Source: Phoronis ovalis (lineage: Eukaryota; Phoronida; Phoronidae). From it: a DNA stretch of 21,311 nucleotides. Under the pieces are notes generated by a model that saw only the letters and a program-made list of their open reading frames with translations, was not told the DNA's origin and searched no databases. The stretch lies in NCBI GenBank assembly GCA_028565635.1, contig JAOXYB010102938.1, positions 1 to 21,311 of the forward strand, read 5' to 3'. Shown piece after piece: positions 1 through 10,283 of this stretch. A program made the position numbers and the translations under genes. How positions within the stretch are numbered: position 1 is the first letter of the stretch; every line of letters starts with the position of its first letter.

Positions 1-1311
1 GCAGTTTATCATGCATTCGTTTTACTGAAATATAATTTGGATAATCAGTCAAAAGCTCTTGAAAGGTATGCCATAGTTGTCATAGAAAATGTTCCTGCCT
101 GTTTAATTTCTTAGCCGTTTATTGTAACAATCAGCCATATAAATTCTGTCATTACTGGATCAGTCCTAGTTGGGAATTCCCTCAAAGTAACCCCTGAAAT
201 TACAGAGATACATTGTATATTCCAAAAAACATGTTAGGGAAGTTTGCCGCTGAGGCCTAAAACAGGATAGCTGATGTTTGTTTAATCTGCCTAGTTTGGT
301 ACCAACCACCCATCGAATGGATTTATTTGAAATTGTATTTGTGCCATCTATAATACTAATAACTAGTATACTAACAATATCTATCATCAATAATATTTTT
401 TCTGTCCCCTTCTCCCTGCACAGCCAAATTTTTTGACCGTCAATTGAAAATTATAACCCGTCATTTGACGGAATGACGCGTATCCTGGATAAGGTCATGG
501 AGTCAGGAGCTCGGACTGCTTTGAATTAATTTGCAATTTCAACTATATTTGCAAAGCCCAAGGCCGCACTGGAAGAAAGCGCCTGACAGGAGTCTGATTT
601 CGGGCGGCACCACCGCCGGGACTAAACGTCAGCTAGTTTACTAAGTAAACCGTCACTAAACGTCTTCGACTCGGAAATTTCGCGTTTTCTTGGAATCTTT
701 GCAGTTACAGCTGTATTAACATATTTACCTCGTCAAAGTCGGAGGCACTCAGGTGACAATGAGCATCAATATAAGAGAATGCCATAGATACAAACAGCAT
801 TTGTCTGACGTCTCAAGGCAATAAAAAACAATCAGACTCAGCTAGGCCATGTCAGTGTGCATGTCAAGAATGATAACATACGCCACTAGGTGGCGCAATA
901 TTAAACCTGATTGCGAAGGATGATCCAAATATTGTTTCATTAAAATCGATAAATATTCATAATATTAACTTCAATACAAAATAAGAGATGACAAATTGTA
1001 AAATGCTTAAACAGTCTTGAATTCCTACTTTTAATACGGTAGTCTATGTTTTCTTATTTGTTGAAGTATTTATTGGTCTCATAGGAGTGTAAGAAGTTTA
1101 TTACGCTGAACGCAATTTATATTTCACCGTCTGTATATATTGAATTTGCCATGGTAATTAATTAGTTTTTGCTAACCAGTGGTTTTGCCCATATTATAAG
1201 ATTATATAATATGACGCAAAAAACGTATATAATGGAATTATAGTGATGAATTGTATAGGTGAATGTAACAGTCACAGAAAATTTTACGTTACAATTACTG
1301 GAAAAAAATAC
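1..1311. other. Intergenic, no gene recognised
   Basis: I find no credible coding sequence on either strand. The longest open stretch (minus strand, 166-390) has no recognisable motif and ordinary AT-rich composition. Positions 420-700 are richer in G+C and CpG than the surroundings and contain short inverted and direct repeats, such as CCGTCAA...TTGACGG near 438-475 and ACTAAACGTC twice between 620 and 665. This may be an old mobile-element or promoter fragment, but nothing identifies it. A CTCF-like site is listed separately. Confidence 0.6.
883..896 (+). promoter_or_regulatory. CTCF-like core motif
   Basis: The bases CCACTAGGTGGCGC fit every position of the conserved bilaterian CTCF core, CCASYAGRKGGCRS. 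The motif is partly palindromic (GCCACTAGGTGGC). Weaker relatives occur near 3687, 5923, 7213 and 7463. That could mean scattered sites, or fragments of an interspersed repeat that carries the motif. Binding is inference; only the match is seen. Confidence 0.4.
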
Positions 1312-1359
1312 CTGCATTTAAGCAATTAAAAAAAGAGTTCTGCTAGGTGACCGCGTGTT

Positions 1360-1405
1360 GTTAAGTTTTCACTTGGTCGCTCCTTTTGTGATTTAAATAT
1401 ATTTG
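1360..1405 (+). promoter_or_regulatory. Putative promoter of left cysteine-rich gene
   Basis: GATTTAAATA at 1390-1399 is a TATA-like element. It is shared with the right copy (19913-19922) together with a preceding conserved block: GTTGTTAA, then ACTTGG and CTCC. Further conserved bases follow up to the exon donor (GTCATTTTAT, GTAGCAGAGAGAG). The start of transcription cannot be fixed. A three-codon upstream ORF (1455-1466) exists only in this copy. Confidence 0.45.
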
Positions 1406-1515
1406 AATCGTGATTATTATATTATATTATATTCAACGGGAAAGTTGTCATTTTATGCTGCAGTAGCAGAGAGAGGAACAACTTTTAGTTGTTAACATTG
1501 GTTTAATTTCTTAAA

Positions 1516-1790
1516 GTTTGTATACTTATATTAGTTAAAACTTTTTGAGTCAACTTATGAACTGACAATAGCACTTGCTTTATTTTTAGTAATTTAGTTT
1601 TAAAACTAAAGTTTATTTTTTACTTGATTTTACTGATTGAATGTTAATAATAATTTTAAATTTAATTTTTTTCATCTTTTCAAGTATATGTTTCATACAC
1701 TTTGAGTATGTTTTGTGCAATACATCTTTTTGTACATGTACACATACTTTGTCACAGTATAACTGTAATGTATTATTTTCCTCCTTTTAG
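1516..1790 (+). other. Predicted intron in 5' leader, left gene
   Basis: The donor GTTTGT at 1516 and the acceptor CTCCTTTTAG ending at 1790 bound a 275-bp intron with a T-rich 3' end. The next exon begins one base before the ATG. The paralogue has the same arrangement (20035-20339) with donor GAAG|GTTTGT and acceptor TTTTTCTCTTTAG. Conservation of both splice sites supports the call, which still rests on sequence only. Confidence 0.6.
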
Positions 1791-1791
1791 A

Positions 1792-2283
1792 ATGAATTTC
1801 GAAATTTGTTTACTCATTGTGAGCTTGTTCATCCTCACAGTCCACACTCAGCTTTCTCCTAACAATCCTTGTTTCGTACATGGAAAACATCAGAATGAAG
1901 TCTTTAAAGTATGCGAATATTGTGCTAGTTCGTACAGTCCGCCATTTGGAACCTTTTCCTACTGCTGCTTGAATCGAGACTACGCATTATACTGTGGCTT
2001 GAATTTCGCCCCAAACTTGGAATCAATATATGAGAATACGCGCGCAACAAATTGTTGTACAGAAGACATTCTGATTGGCTGTTCCAATCCAGATGTTCCA
2101 TGTTCGCATGATTTCAACAATTGTGATACGCCCCAAGGACCATTCTGTTGCTCTGATCCTAATGGTAGAAAAAAACGTCATTCGACTAAACAATGCGGCG
2201 GGAATGAGAAAAGCAAAAACTGCGTTTCTTCCAACTACGACTACATATTTGGTTCCCATCGTAATAAAGAAAACTCAAAATAA
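1792..2283 (+). CDS. Secreted cysteine-rich protein with dibasic processing site (left paralogue)
   Basis: A 163-residue protein of unrecognised family. Residues 1-19 form a typical signal peptide (hydrophobic LLIVSLFILTV), with likely cleavage before Gln20, so it is probably secreted. The mature part has 15 cysteines, including three CC pairs at 58-59, 88-89 and 119-120, which suggests a disulfide-stabilised fold. Residues 126-129 are RKKR, a furin-type site that would release a 34-residue C-terminal peptide holding two cysteines (135 and 144). I chose the ATG at 1792 rather than the open frame from 1702 because a 3' splice site ends at 1790 and the paralogue starts at the same codon. About 127 of 163 residues are identical to the copy at 20341-20832. 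Function is unknown; a secreted defence, matrix or signalling peptide precursor would each fit, but nothing decides between them. Confidence 0.8.
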   Translation: MNFEICLLIVSLFILTVHTQLSPNNPCFVHGKHQNEVFKVCEYCASSYSPPFGTFSYCCLNRDYALYCGLNFAPNLESIYENTRATNCCTEDILIGCSNPDVPCSHDFNNCDTPQGPFCCSDPNGRKKRHSTKQCGGNEKSKNCVSSNYDYIFGSHRNKENSK

Positions 2284-2284
2284 A
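2279..2284 (+). terminator. AATAAA overlapping the stop codon
   Basis: AATAAA overlaps the TAA stop, and the same overlap is kept in the paralogue (20828-20833). It could act as a polyadenylation signal with a very short 3' end, but similarity between the copies continues about 190 bp further, so a later signal may be used. The evidence is weak. Confidence 0.25.
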
Positions 2285-2475
2285 CGGCAAGACATAACAG
2301 CAGAGAATATGCTTGAAAATGTTATATATTGTGATCAAGAAAGATTTTCACCACGTGCACCACAACCACATAAATTGAGTAATAGATACAAGCAGTAAGT
2401 TTCCGCTTTCAACACGAAATTCAAAACTTAGTAAAGCCAAAGTAGCAAAAAGATTTCTTACGAAAAAGTACCTGG

Positions 2476-3924
2476 ATAAATATAGCCTGCGATAAGCACA
2501 GAAACTTCACACGAGGTCTCAGAATTCTGCCATATAACGTGTGCATTGATATTTTTGACACGACGCTTTTGCTTCAGCCTGGTTTTCGATATCACCTGCC
2601 TGTTGCTGGTCGCTATAAGACCCGAAGATAGGACATGCAATAATAAAAAAAATAGAAGCAAACTTGTTTTGATTTTTACTTAAACAATTATTTTCAACGG
2701 TATTTAATTTTTTTTTCAAATCCGAAAGTACTTTAGATTGAGAAAGATTTTTTTTAAATACATTTTTTCCTATCAGCATATTATAAATCCTAGCTACACA
2801 TAACGTCTGAATATTTGAAGTTTTGTTCATATTATATAACAATTTCTTACTTTTATAATCAGCAATGACTTTCAATGGTTGGTGTAGTTTAAATTACAAT
2901 CGTGGATTTATTTTTTGTACAGTAAGATAAAACGGCCAGCCAGTGCATTTAAAAAAAAGAATGTGCACCTTGGTTTTGACGCCTACTTTGATGGTGTACA
3001 AGTATGTTCACATTTCACATAAATCTTATAAGCTGTAAATGACAATAATGTAAATTTTATATACAATTACTTCGCAATGTCATTAAAAGTTGATTTATAT
3101 ATGAAATTTAAACGTAGACTAACTATTGTGTAAATGTGGTCTGCTGAAAACATACAATGTTTAGACTATAGACCTATATTTTTTGTAATGTTCGTGACTA
3201 AGCAAATACGAAGCCAAGTTTAAAATCACTATTATTTCCAAATTATGCAATATGTTAAAAAAAACTGTGGCTTCCGGCTGAATCAACCTTAACAATATAT
3301 AGTGCGTGTTCTATTTTATGTCAGCTACAACCCAAGCGTAGCTGTTATCATATGAAAATCAAAGGAGATTTCTTATATTTATATGCTAAGAACATGCCTG
3401 ACTTGCAAATTGATCGATGCGACCAATGCCACTTTGTTTAATGTTTTAAGTCAATTATCTAAGTATTATTTTTCTTTTTGTGAGTCGAGTACATAAATCG
3501 ACTGGTTTCATAACTTTTGGAAACAGATATTCAAACTATAAAACGTGAATTTCTAAGCTAAGAACATCTGTATGAAACTACAACAGCATTTCTTATTTTA
3601 ATTTTATTTTTGGAAAAACAGACTTGTGTCTATTTGCACACTCCTTTTTTATCAACATCTATCGTGGTAGTAAGTCACCTCAGCTGCCACTAGGTGGACC
3701 ACAGTCAATTATGGACTAATCATTTTTCGAAAAAACCCTGACACTTTCCCAAATTACGAAATTTTATTTTTAGTAAATCGTACATAAGTACCTAACATGT
3801 AGCATTTGACAGTTCCAGAATTTGAGAGGAGTGCTTTTTAGAATTTTTGGGGATATTAGGATCATGCAGCGTCTCTTAATACCTGCTTACGAAAATGTAT
3901 TATACATTATCCGGGCCACTCAAA
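2476..3924. other. Intergenic, no gene recognised
   Basis: No supported gene. Two overlapping minus-strand open stretches (2458-2661 and 2519-2875) start without a clear context. The first begins at a TTG and has a hydrophobic start, but no paralogue, splice sites or family match support it. A CTCF-like sequence with one mismatch lies at 3687-3700. Confidence 0.5.
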
Positions 3925-4043
3925 GGTGAAGTCAAGCCAAACTCATATAACATATATCATATGCACTCAGGTTCATAGTAATCGAATTTATAATATATAT
4001 TTCTTTTTCTCGGGTTAGTCAAAAGAGTTGTTGGGACTTCACC
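3925..4043. repeat. Imperfect inverted repeat (possible MITE or foldback)
   Basis: The arm at 3925-3944 (GGTGAAGTCAAGCCAAACTC) is complementary, with a few mismatches and a one-base gap, to 4025-4043, which ends GACTTCACC. About 80 bp of very AT-rich sequence separates them. The layout resembles a short terminal-inverted-repeat element. No target-site duplication is clear. Confidence 0.4.
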
Positions 4044-5814
4044 TGGCGAGTTCATGCACTAAATCTAATGTAATATAATCTGTACCATAACCACAATAAA
4101 GGTTCCGAATTTTTTTTTTCTAAGTTTGAAAATTTGCTTTATTTTTCCTTATGAAAGAAGTGGTACATTTTTAATTACAATAAAACTTTAAAAGATGCTT
4201 AACATCAGATCGCGAGTTTACCTGGTAAAACAGTTAACTCAGGCTTTTTCCTCAGATAGGTGTAGAAATTTACATTGAAATCCACCTGGGTGGGTAAAAC
4301 AGCAGTTTAACTATGTATTTTCGTGCTAATAACGAGGATTGCCTTGATTCTGGATGCTGAGTGCAATTTTGTTTCTTTGGAAAATTTGGTCAGCCTACAG
4401 TGTAATTGGTTGTATATCGCTGTACATAAAAGAATTTTTTTTGTAGGCAACATTATAAGTTAAGTGCATGGACACACGCTCATGACTCCTAGTCTTACTT
4501 ATTTAACCTATAGATTATTGCCTATTAGAATGTCCCAGTCTTTTCCCGGTATTATCTATTCTTTCAAAATGCCTTGTCATGAGTTAAATGGCGTGTGAAA
4601 TGTTGAGTTAATAGAGTTTTCCTCTCCTTGTTGTGTTTTAAAATTTCTCTGTTTCTGTCTTCGATGACCTATGTGTTAACAATAGGTCATGATTATTGGG
4701 TTGTGTAATGATGAATTTATTAGCAGCTTTAAACAAAGTTCAAATGTGAACTTGAATCAGATGGCAGAACCTTTCCGTACCTATCGTTTCATATCTTGAT
4801 TAAGGAAATAATCTCTAACCAACCATATTATTCGCTTCTTCTCTTTCTCTTTACTTCGACAATAAATACAAAAGGGGTTCACTTTATAACTTTGTTACCT
4901 AAGTACTGACTAATAATAACTAAAAACATGTACTGTATTTGCTTTCTGAGTAATATCTCGTGATTTGAAGGTGGTTTGATCAGACCTCTGAATCCTTTTT
5001 AATATCGCAAGAAATATTTCCTTTTTTTCTGAATTTTCGCTGTACACCATAAGATATGCCTCTGATAATTGCAAGGTAATCATATTATGGCACAAACGAT
5101 TTTACAAAATAAGCGGGTAATGTAAAATACTGTAATCTGGCAGACGAATGTTCATCAGTTATACAGTGTTTTCTTGGAAATGTTTACATTCTTTTGAAAA
5201 CAGCGAATTAAAAATACGTGCAATTACTGCAGATTTTTTATAATACAGAGTGACACGAAATAACGTGAACGATTTTGAATTGTGAATTAACAACATATAA
5301 ATGCAATGTTTTGCTATGATAGACAAAATTTAATTAAAAATCAGATTCATTTTGTTTGGCAAGCTTATTTCAAATGGTTCTTGTAATAGTTGAGTAAGTA
5401 CTAGCATGCTCTTTTGTTGGCCAAAAAATGCTTCATAAAATAAAGATAGCCTATGCTATGAGCAATATCTCCATGCCAATCAAAAAACAGACGGCAAGAA
5501 CAAACCTAGTGTTTGATATGTGATCTTGATATACCATGGTATACAAAAACGGCTACATCTTTGAAATACTGTTAATATTCAGTGAATTACTGAGTAATCC
5601 ATTCCATGGAATAAATACAGACAATTTTTTCAGCAATATGTATATGAACAAGAGTTATGCCTGCCGAGGAAATAAATATTTTAAGTTTATTATGTTTATT
5701 TACTGTTATTTTTTACTGCAAACACCCAACATATATATGATAGTAAAAAAAAAATAAATTTTCGAGATAATTAAAAACACTGATGTAAAAGATATAAAAA
5801 AGAGAATTAAACAT

Positions 5815-5816
<2 letters not shown>
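4044..5816. other. Intergenic, no gene recognised
   Basis: No supported gene. The open frames here (minus strand 4910-5095; plus strand 5536-5757) are AT-rich and rich in Asn, Lys, Phe and Ile, as expected for chance ORFs. Besides the palindrome at 4664-4690, a second short one lies near 4736-4755 (AAGTTCA, four bases, TGAACTT). Confidence 0.5.
4664..4690. repeat. Perfect 9-bp-arm hairpin
   Basis: ATGACCTAT and ATAGGTCAT are exact reverse complements separated by nine bases. Each arm holds a nuclear-receptor-type half-site (TGACCT/AGGTCA) in everted order with 13 bases between. It may be a chance hairpin or a weak regulatory site. Confidence 0.4.

Positions 5817-5847
<31 letters not shown>
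5817..5847 (-). repeat. 31-base T run (possible minus-strand poly-A tail)
   Basis: An uninterrupted run of 31 T. Read on the minus strand it is an A tail following 5848 onward, as a retroposed transcript would leave. I see no AATAAA just before it, no tRNA-like A or B box, and no clear target-site duplication, so a simple microsatellite is equally possible. Confidence 0.45.
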
Positions 5848-5852
<5 letters not shown>

Positions 5853-8462
5853 CACAAGGACTTCAGCAAATCTATACATAAAGGTGAAAACTCACAAACC
5901 AATTTCACATTTAGTTGTCCGCTAGATGCCACCACAATACTAGACAGTCCCCGTTGCCGAGGATTAAATTAGACTAACATCAACTGAAATAAATATCTTA
6001 CAATTAAAAAAAATTGACTAAAACATTTATTTTTCCGTTAATAAATATAAAAAATGGCTTCTCTAGCTTGCTTAAATTTGCTTTGAATTTAAATGGAAAA
6101 AGATGGTTCTAGGCTATTAACACAATAACACATAAACATGTATACCGAAACATATGTTAGTGTATTATCAAGCACTGTAACAGAGCACGGAGCTCAGTTT
6201 GTTGTAGAAACTGTGTATTATATGCTTAAATACTTGAGCTCAGTTTATTGCAGATATTATATGTTAGTATTAACTACAATCACTTTATAAAATCCAATTA
6301 ATGTTTCTAAGTAAGTAAGTAAGTGGTATTTCTGATAAAAAATAAACAAGGTACGAAATCGCAAATATCTTATAAACATTACAAAATAAAAATTACAGCA
6401 CCAAGGTAAATAAATGGAGATCTATTATAAAACATGAGTCCCAAATAACACAAAATTAAAAGTGTAAAATTTATGCAAATATTAAAAAAATAAAGTGTGA
6501 TACAATGTATCTAGAAAAAATTTCTGTTTGTAAACTTGCTTATCCACTATCAAGGATAGCCCTTAAAGCCCTGAAGCTTGTATCCAAAGGGATCCACTGT
6601 AGAGCCACAAGATAAAACCAGGGTCATGGTCACTGTATTGCCTTAAAAGCACAAACGTAGTACTAACGACTGATGTCAGTCTAGAACTACCTTGTTAAAA
6701 ATGAACGGATGCAGTACTAAGTGAACTTCTAATAAATTCGACGTAATCACGGCATCTTCTCTGGTCGCCAACACTGATGAAGATTCCATGATACTGTTGA
6801 AAACTTTGAAAATAAGCTCAATAATGTTCTTTCGTTGTTGACTAAAACTTTTATTCTCGGAGTGTTGAGGTTAAGGTTTCTCAGGTCTAGTATGTACGCA
6901 TGAGTCGTTTCAGTTGGTATGATATAATATATTATTATGCATCTGTCCAAAATTAAAATTGTGTTTTAAATAATTTATATTTATACAGTTAGCATGGCAT
7001 TATATAATATGTGTTTACAAATTTGATTCTAATTAAAAAACATGTTTGTTTTCGTATATGATGCAGATCTAGAGATCACTGTAGAGATGAGACAGACAGT
7101 ACAGGGAAATGTAAGGAAATATAGCGCGAGGAACCGAAAATGGATAAAAATACCAGGAATCCTGTTTTTTTAAATTGTTTATGAGAAAACTCATTAACCT
7201 GTTACAAGTTCATTTGTCCACTGGATGCCATTATATATTACCTGCTGATATACATAACCTTTTTTGGCCATTCAACAGGCCAATCAATCAATAAAACCTG
7301 CCAGCATTGTGGAAAAAATCTGAATCAGTTGCTGTACGTGGCAACCGTTTTTATATTTCTTATGGAAATATTACAAATTACATTAATGATAAGCATTATG
7401 ATGTTATTTTTTTAAATTTACAGATACACCATAAAAAGAAATGAATATGTTCTGCCGATAGGTGGCGATTCCTTTCAACGAAAAAGAAAGGGTCAACGGG
7501 GTCATTGTCCCAACCGTTGTTAACACAGGCCACCGAAACTCCGCTTTATTTATTTATATATCTAGCGTATAATACGTACAGTTTTATTTAATTACTTTTA
7601 GATATATATTCTGTAAACATTTACGTAGTTTTAAATTAGTTTCAATCATCTATTTGTTTTAAAATCTTCAAGAAATTATCTCGCGGGTTTCCTAAAGGAC
7701 AACAAATGACGTCACCCGGGGACGTCATATTGTGTTAACAATTTGACAGACAATCGTCAATGGTAAACAATTAGTAAACATTACAAATTGTTCGACGACA
7801 AATATGTTATTTCGCTTGTGTCTAGTAAGGTATGATGCTAAATAGCCTCAGTTTTGTAGCACAGTTAACCTATGAACACAGTTTTACTTGGTGTCACTTT
7901 TGAAACCTCATGCCGAGGACATTCATAGCTCTTCAGGATGACTACCTTCATATTCTAGTTTATAATCATATAGACATGGACCATGCGATTCTAGCAAAGT
8001 TAGTGTTTGTACTGTGTTAAACGCTAGGGTCGGAATTCTAAAGTGAGTTAAACTAGGAACTGTCACAGAGAAAGCATTTAACGTACAACTACGCGCTGTA
8101 CGGAACGCACGGCGTCGATATTAAAAATTGCTGAAGATTAGAACGTATAAGTAATGTACCGGACGTGGTTACACACCACCCGGGCACATCACCTAGACGC
8201 AGTTTCGGAAAGAAAAATCCACTCCGTTCGTTTAGTAGTATAGATATGTCTACAACTGAAGTCAGAAATATTATCGGGAATATTATCTTCAGTTCATAAG
8301 GATTTTAAAATCCTGTTTCACTCAATAATTTGCAGTGCCTTAATTTAATTAACTTGTTTTTGTCGGTGTTGCTTCAAGTCCTTGAGGATTTTTTTTTAGT
8401 GTGTGGTTATTCATAAAAAAAATTTCACGAATTTTTTTTTACTATATTTTACACAGTTCAAT
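5848..8462. other. Intergenic, no gene recognised
   Basis: No supported gene. It contains a ~45-bp imperfect direct repeat (GAGCTCAGTTT at about 6190 and 6235), a short GTAA run near 6310, degenerate CTCF-like sequences near 5923, 7213 and 7463, and a patch richer in CpG between 7680 and 8260. That patch includes a CRE-type palindrome and could be a promoter region, but I cannot connect it to an exon. Confidence 0.5.
7706..7728. promoter_or_regulatory. CRE-type palindrome
   Basis: ATGACGTC and GACGTCAT are exact inverted 8-bp arms around ACCCGGG. The left side includes the full cAMP-response consensus TGACGTCA (7707-7714), which CREB/ATF-type bZIP factors bind in animals. It lies in a locally CpG-rich patch. 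No nearby gene model is available, so its target is unknown. Confidence 0.35.
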
Positions 8463-8510
8463 ATATGGCACTATCAACTCTTGTGGACGGTGGATCTAGT
8501 AGTGCCATAT
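8463..8510. repeat. Perfect 11-bp-arm inverted repeat
   Basis: ATATGGCACTA (8463-8473) and TAGTGCCATAT (8500-8510) are exact reverse complements with a 26-base loop. It lies about 240 bp before the ~240-bp tandem units and could mark an element end, though no partner end is clear. Confidence 0.45.
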
Positions 8511-8739
8511 GTTGGATAGTAAAGAAAACACATTTTTCGTTGAGAATTGTTTTATTGCAGCAAAAGTACATCACACTAATCAAAATAATTATAAAAGCAA
8601 TAATAATGAAAAACATTCCAGAAGGACTTGTAGCAAGTGTTAATTACGAAGGACAACTAGATCAGCTGCCTTTTAGCAAAGGCAGGTTGCTCACATTGGC
8701 TTTTATGTATATTACATGACTTCTAGATTACCTTTCAAC

Positions 8740-9425
8740 ATTATTTTTGAAATTTTCAGCATATAATATCCTCAAAATATCCCCATGACTTCTATGCGTT
8801 CTGAAAATTTTATGCCATTTTGAGAGTTTGAACTTTGACCTGTAGATGACCTTTTGACATCAAGGCCAACTCCGGACTGTCATATGTCAAAGTACAAGCC
8901 TATTTGACTAAATTCTATGACTTGCAGTATGTTTCCTTCAAAAAATTAAGTTAAAAGTGCTTTGAAAAATCAACTTTTAACACCTATATATTCTTATAAA
9001 GGTCATCAAAATGGCCTTATTATAATCTAATACCATCATTGTAGAATATTTCGAGCAATTTTGGATTTTGACCTTTGACTCCTAAATGACCTTTTGACCC
9101 TAAGGTCAGCAATGGCCTACCTGTGGATGTCAAACCTCAAATATCATGTCCTTAACTGTAACAGACTTCGAGATATAACTTAGTGAAAACTGGAAGATCA
9201 ATAAATTAATTGAAAAGATGCCCAAAAATAAAACCTTTTAATACCGAAATATACTGAAAGACCATCTAAAATATTTCGTTGTAACTCTATACAATCATTT
9301 TAGAACATTTTAATTTGACCTTGGACCTCCAAATGACCTTTTGAAGTCAACAATGGCCTTCCCAGGGATGTCACACATCAAGTACCAAGTTCCTAGCTGT
9401 CGAGATATAGCTTGCTGAAAATTGG
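8740..9425 (+). repeat. Three degenerate ~240-bp tandem units rich in TGACCT
   Basis: Three related units are anchored on ATGACCTTTTGA or ATGACCTTTTGAA/C at 8846, 9086 and 9333, giving spacings of 240 and 247 bp. Each has an AT-rich lead with TTTTAGAACATTT or related bases, a block dense in TGACCT/AGGTCA half-sites, then a TGTGGATGTCAAAC-like stretch and GAGATATA. Units 2 and 3 are closest to each other. This looks like a diverged satellite or the body of an interspersed repeat. Confidence 0.7.
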
Positions 9426-9495
9426 ATGAAAAGAAGAAGAATAAGAAATCGTACAAAATTAATAGGCTTGCTTCTTTATAGGAGCAACCCTAATT
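9426..9495 (+). repeat. AAG-rich tail and terminal hairpin of the ~240-bp repeat
   Basis: After the third unit comes a GAAAAGAAGAAGAATAAG purine tract, then an imperfect hairpin made of TAGGCTTGCTTCT and AGGAGCAACCCTA (about 9461-9492). A purine tract followed by a hairpin resembles an element 3' end. The element class is not determined. Confidence 0.45.
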
Positions 9496-9961
9496 AATCG
9501 TATGGCAGTAGAGTGCTCAATGCATGATATATAAACCCATTCTTGCAATGCATTGTGATGTAACTACTTACACAGCACAGTACAACTTCGCAGTTTATAT
9601 ACATTTAATATATGACAATTAATAAAACGGCTGATAAGATAAGTATATAATATTTGCAGAACAAACTATAAAGGTTACACGAAGACTTGTAAGATAATTT
9701 ATCATCATTGCCTGATAATAGAAAATAATATGTCAATAGATTAAGCTTAAAACAAGCGCTAGCTACTATAACAATAAATTAAGTAACAGTAAGAGTATGT
9801 ATAAAAACAAAAAAAAAATTCTACATTAACAAACAATAGCCAATTTAATTACTAACAAAAATAATAGTAGTAGTATTAAATGATATTAACGTATAAAACC
9901 AGCAAACTAGTTATCATTAGTGACAAATCTGCTCTAGTAAAATATAACCAATTGCGAAACA
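9496..9961. other. AT-rich spacer, no gene recognised
   Basis: Very AT-rich sequence with short A runs and no open frame worth noting. I see no repeat shared with the rest of the window. Confidence 0.5.
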
Positions 9962-10240
9962 TTCATATAGGTAAAACCCTCCAACTTTTTTCGGCGGGAA
10001 TATACGAAACGTGTATTGCACAAAAAGAGGTAGCAATATTTTTTTTAAACTTATAGAAACACTTTAATTGACGTAAATCAAATTGATATACAAAAAGTAA
10101 GGCACTGGAGAAAGTACGGTGTATTGTCGCTGTCTTGTGTGCATGTGTGTTCTTGATCTACTTTATTAGACAGTGATATTGCAATTACTTGCCCAAGGTA
10201 CTAGTATAAATATATTTGTTTATTGTATCCAAAAGCTTTC
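9962..10240 (+). repeat. Repeat module, copy A
   Basis: This segment matches the polymerase promoter and intron region (14060-14510) in direct orientation. The leader around CGTGTATTG (10010-10020) pairs with 14088-14098, then AAACTTATAGAAACACTTTAAT through GAGAAAGTACGG to CAGTGATAT (10048-10180) pairs with 14304-14435. Copy A lacks about 190 bp found in copy C, including the ATG exon, and its TATA box is degraded. It is therefore a relic of the same terminal-type sequence. Confidence 0.75.
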
Positions 10241-10283
10241 CTCATAGTCAAAGTAGTAGGAATAGTAGGAATATTGGGCCTAT

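Larger units (their letters stand above)
1312..2475 (+). repeat. Segmental duplication, left copy
   Basis: This block aligns in direct orientation with 19823-21027. Similarity starts at a shared TGCATTTAAG, runs through the promoter, first exon, intron and ORF, and fades after the 3' untranslated region near GAGTACCT/AAGTACCT. The non-coding parts have more substitutions and indels than the ORF, so the duplication is not very recent and the coding part is probably under selection. The left copy carries about 24 extra bases after its TATA-like element. Confidence 0.85.

Noticed and set aside
1702-1791. Upstream extension of the left cysteine-rich ORF
   Set aside because: A T-rich splice acceptor ends at 1790 and the extension differs from the paralogue, so it is intron.
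2458-2661. Minus-strand frame with a hydrophobic start resembling a signal peptide
   Set aside because: It begins at TTG rather than ATG, has no matching sequence near the right paralogue, no clear splice context and no family motif.
2519-2875. Minus-strand 118-codon frame
   Set aside because: Lys- and Asn-rich content from AT-rich DNA, overlapping another frame; no motif.
5536-5757. Plus-strand 73-codon frame with a good ATG context
   Set aside because: Composition follows the AT-rich background and it runs into an A tract; no motif or homologous copy.
6747-6950. Minus-strand 67-codon frame, considered as a retroelement C-terminus
   Set aside because: No recognisable domain and no longer open region beside it; any resemblance was too vague to report.
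8465-8719. 84-codon frame starting in a hairpin
   Set aside because: It starts within the inverted repeat 8463-8510 and has no family features.
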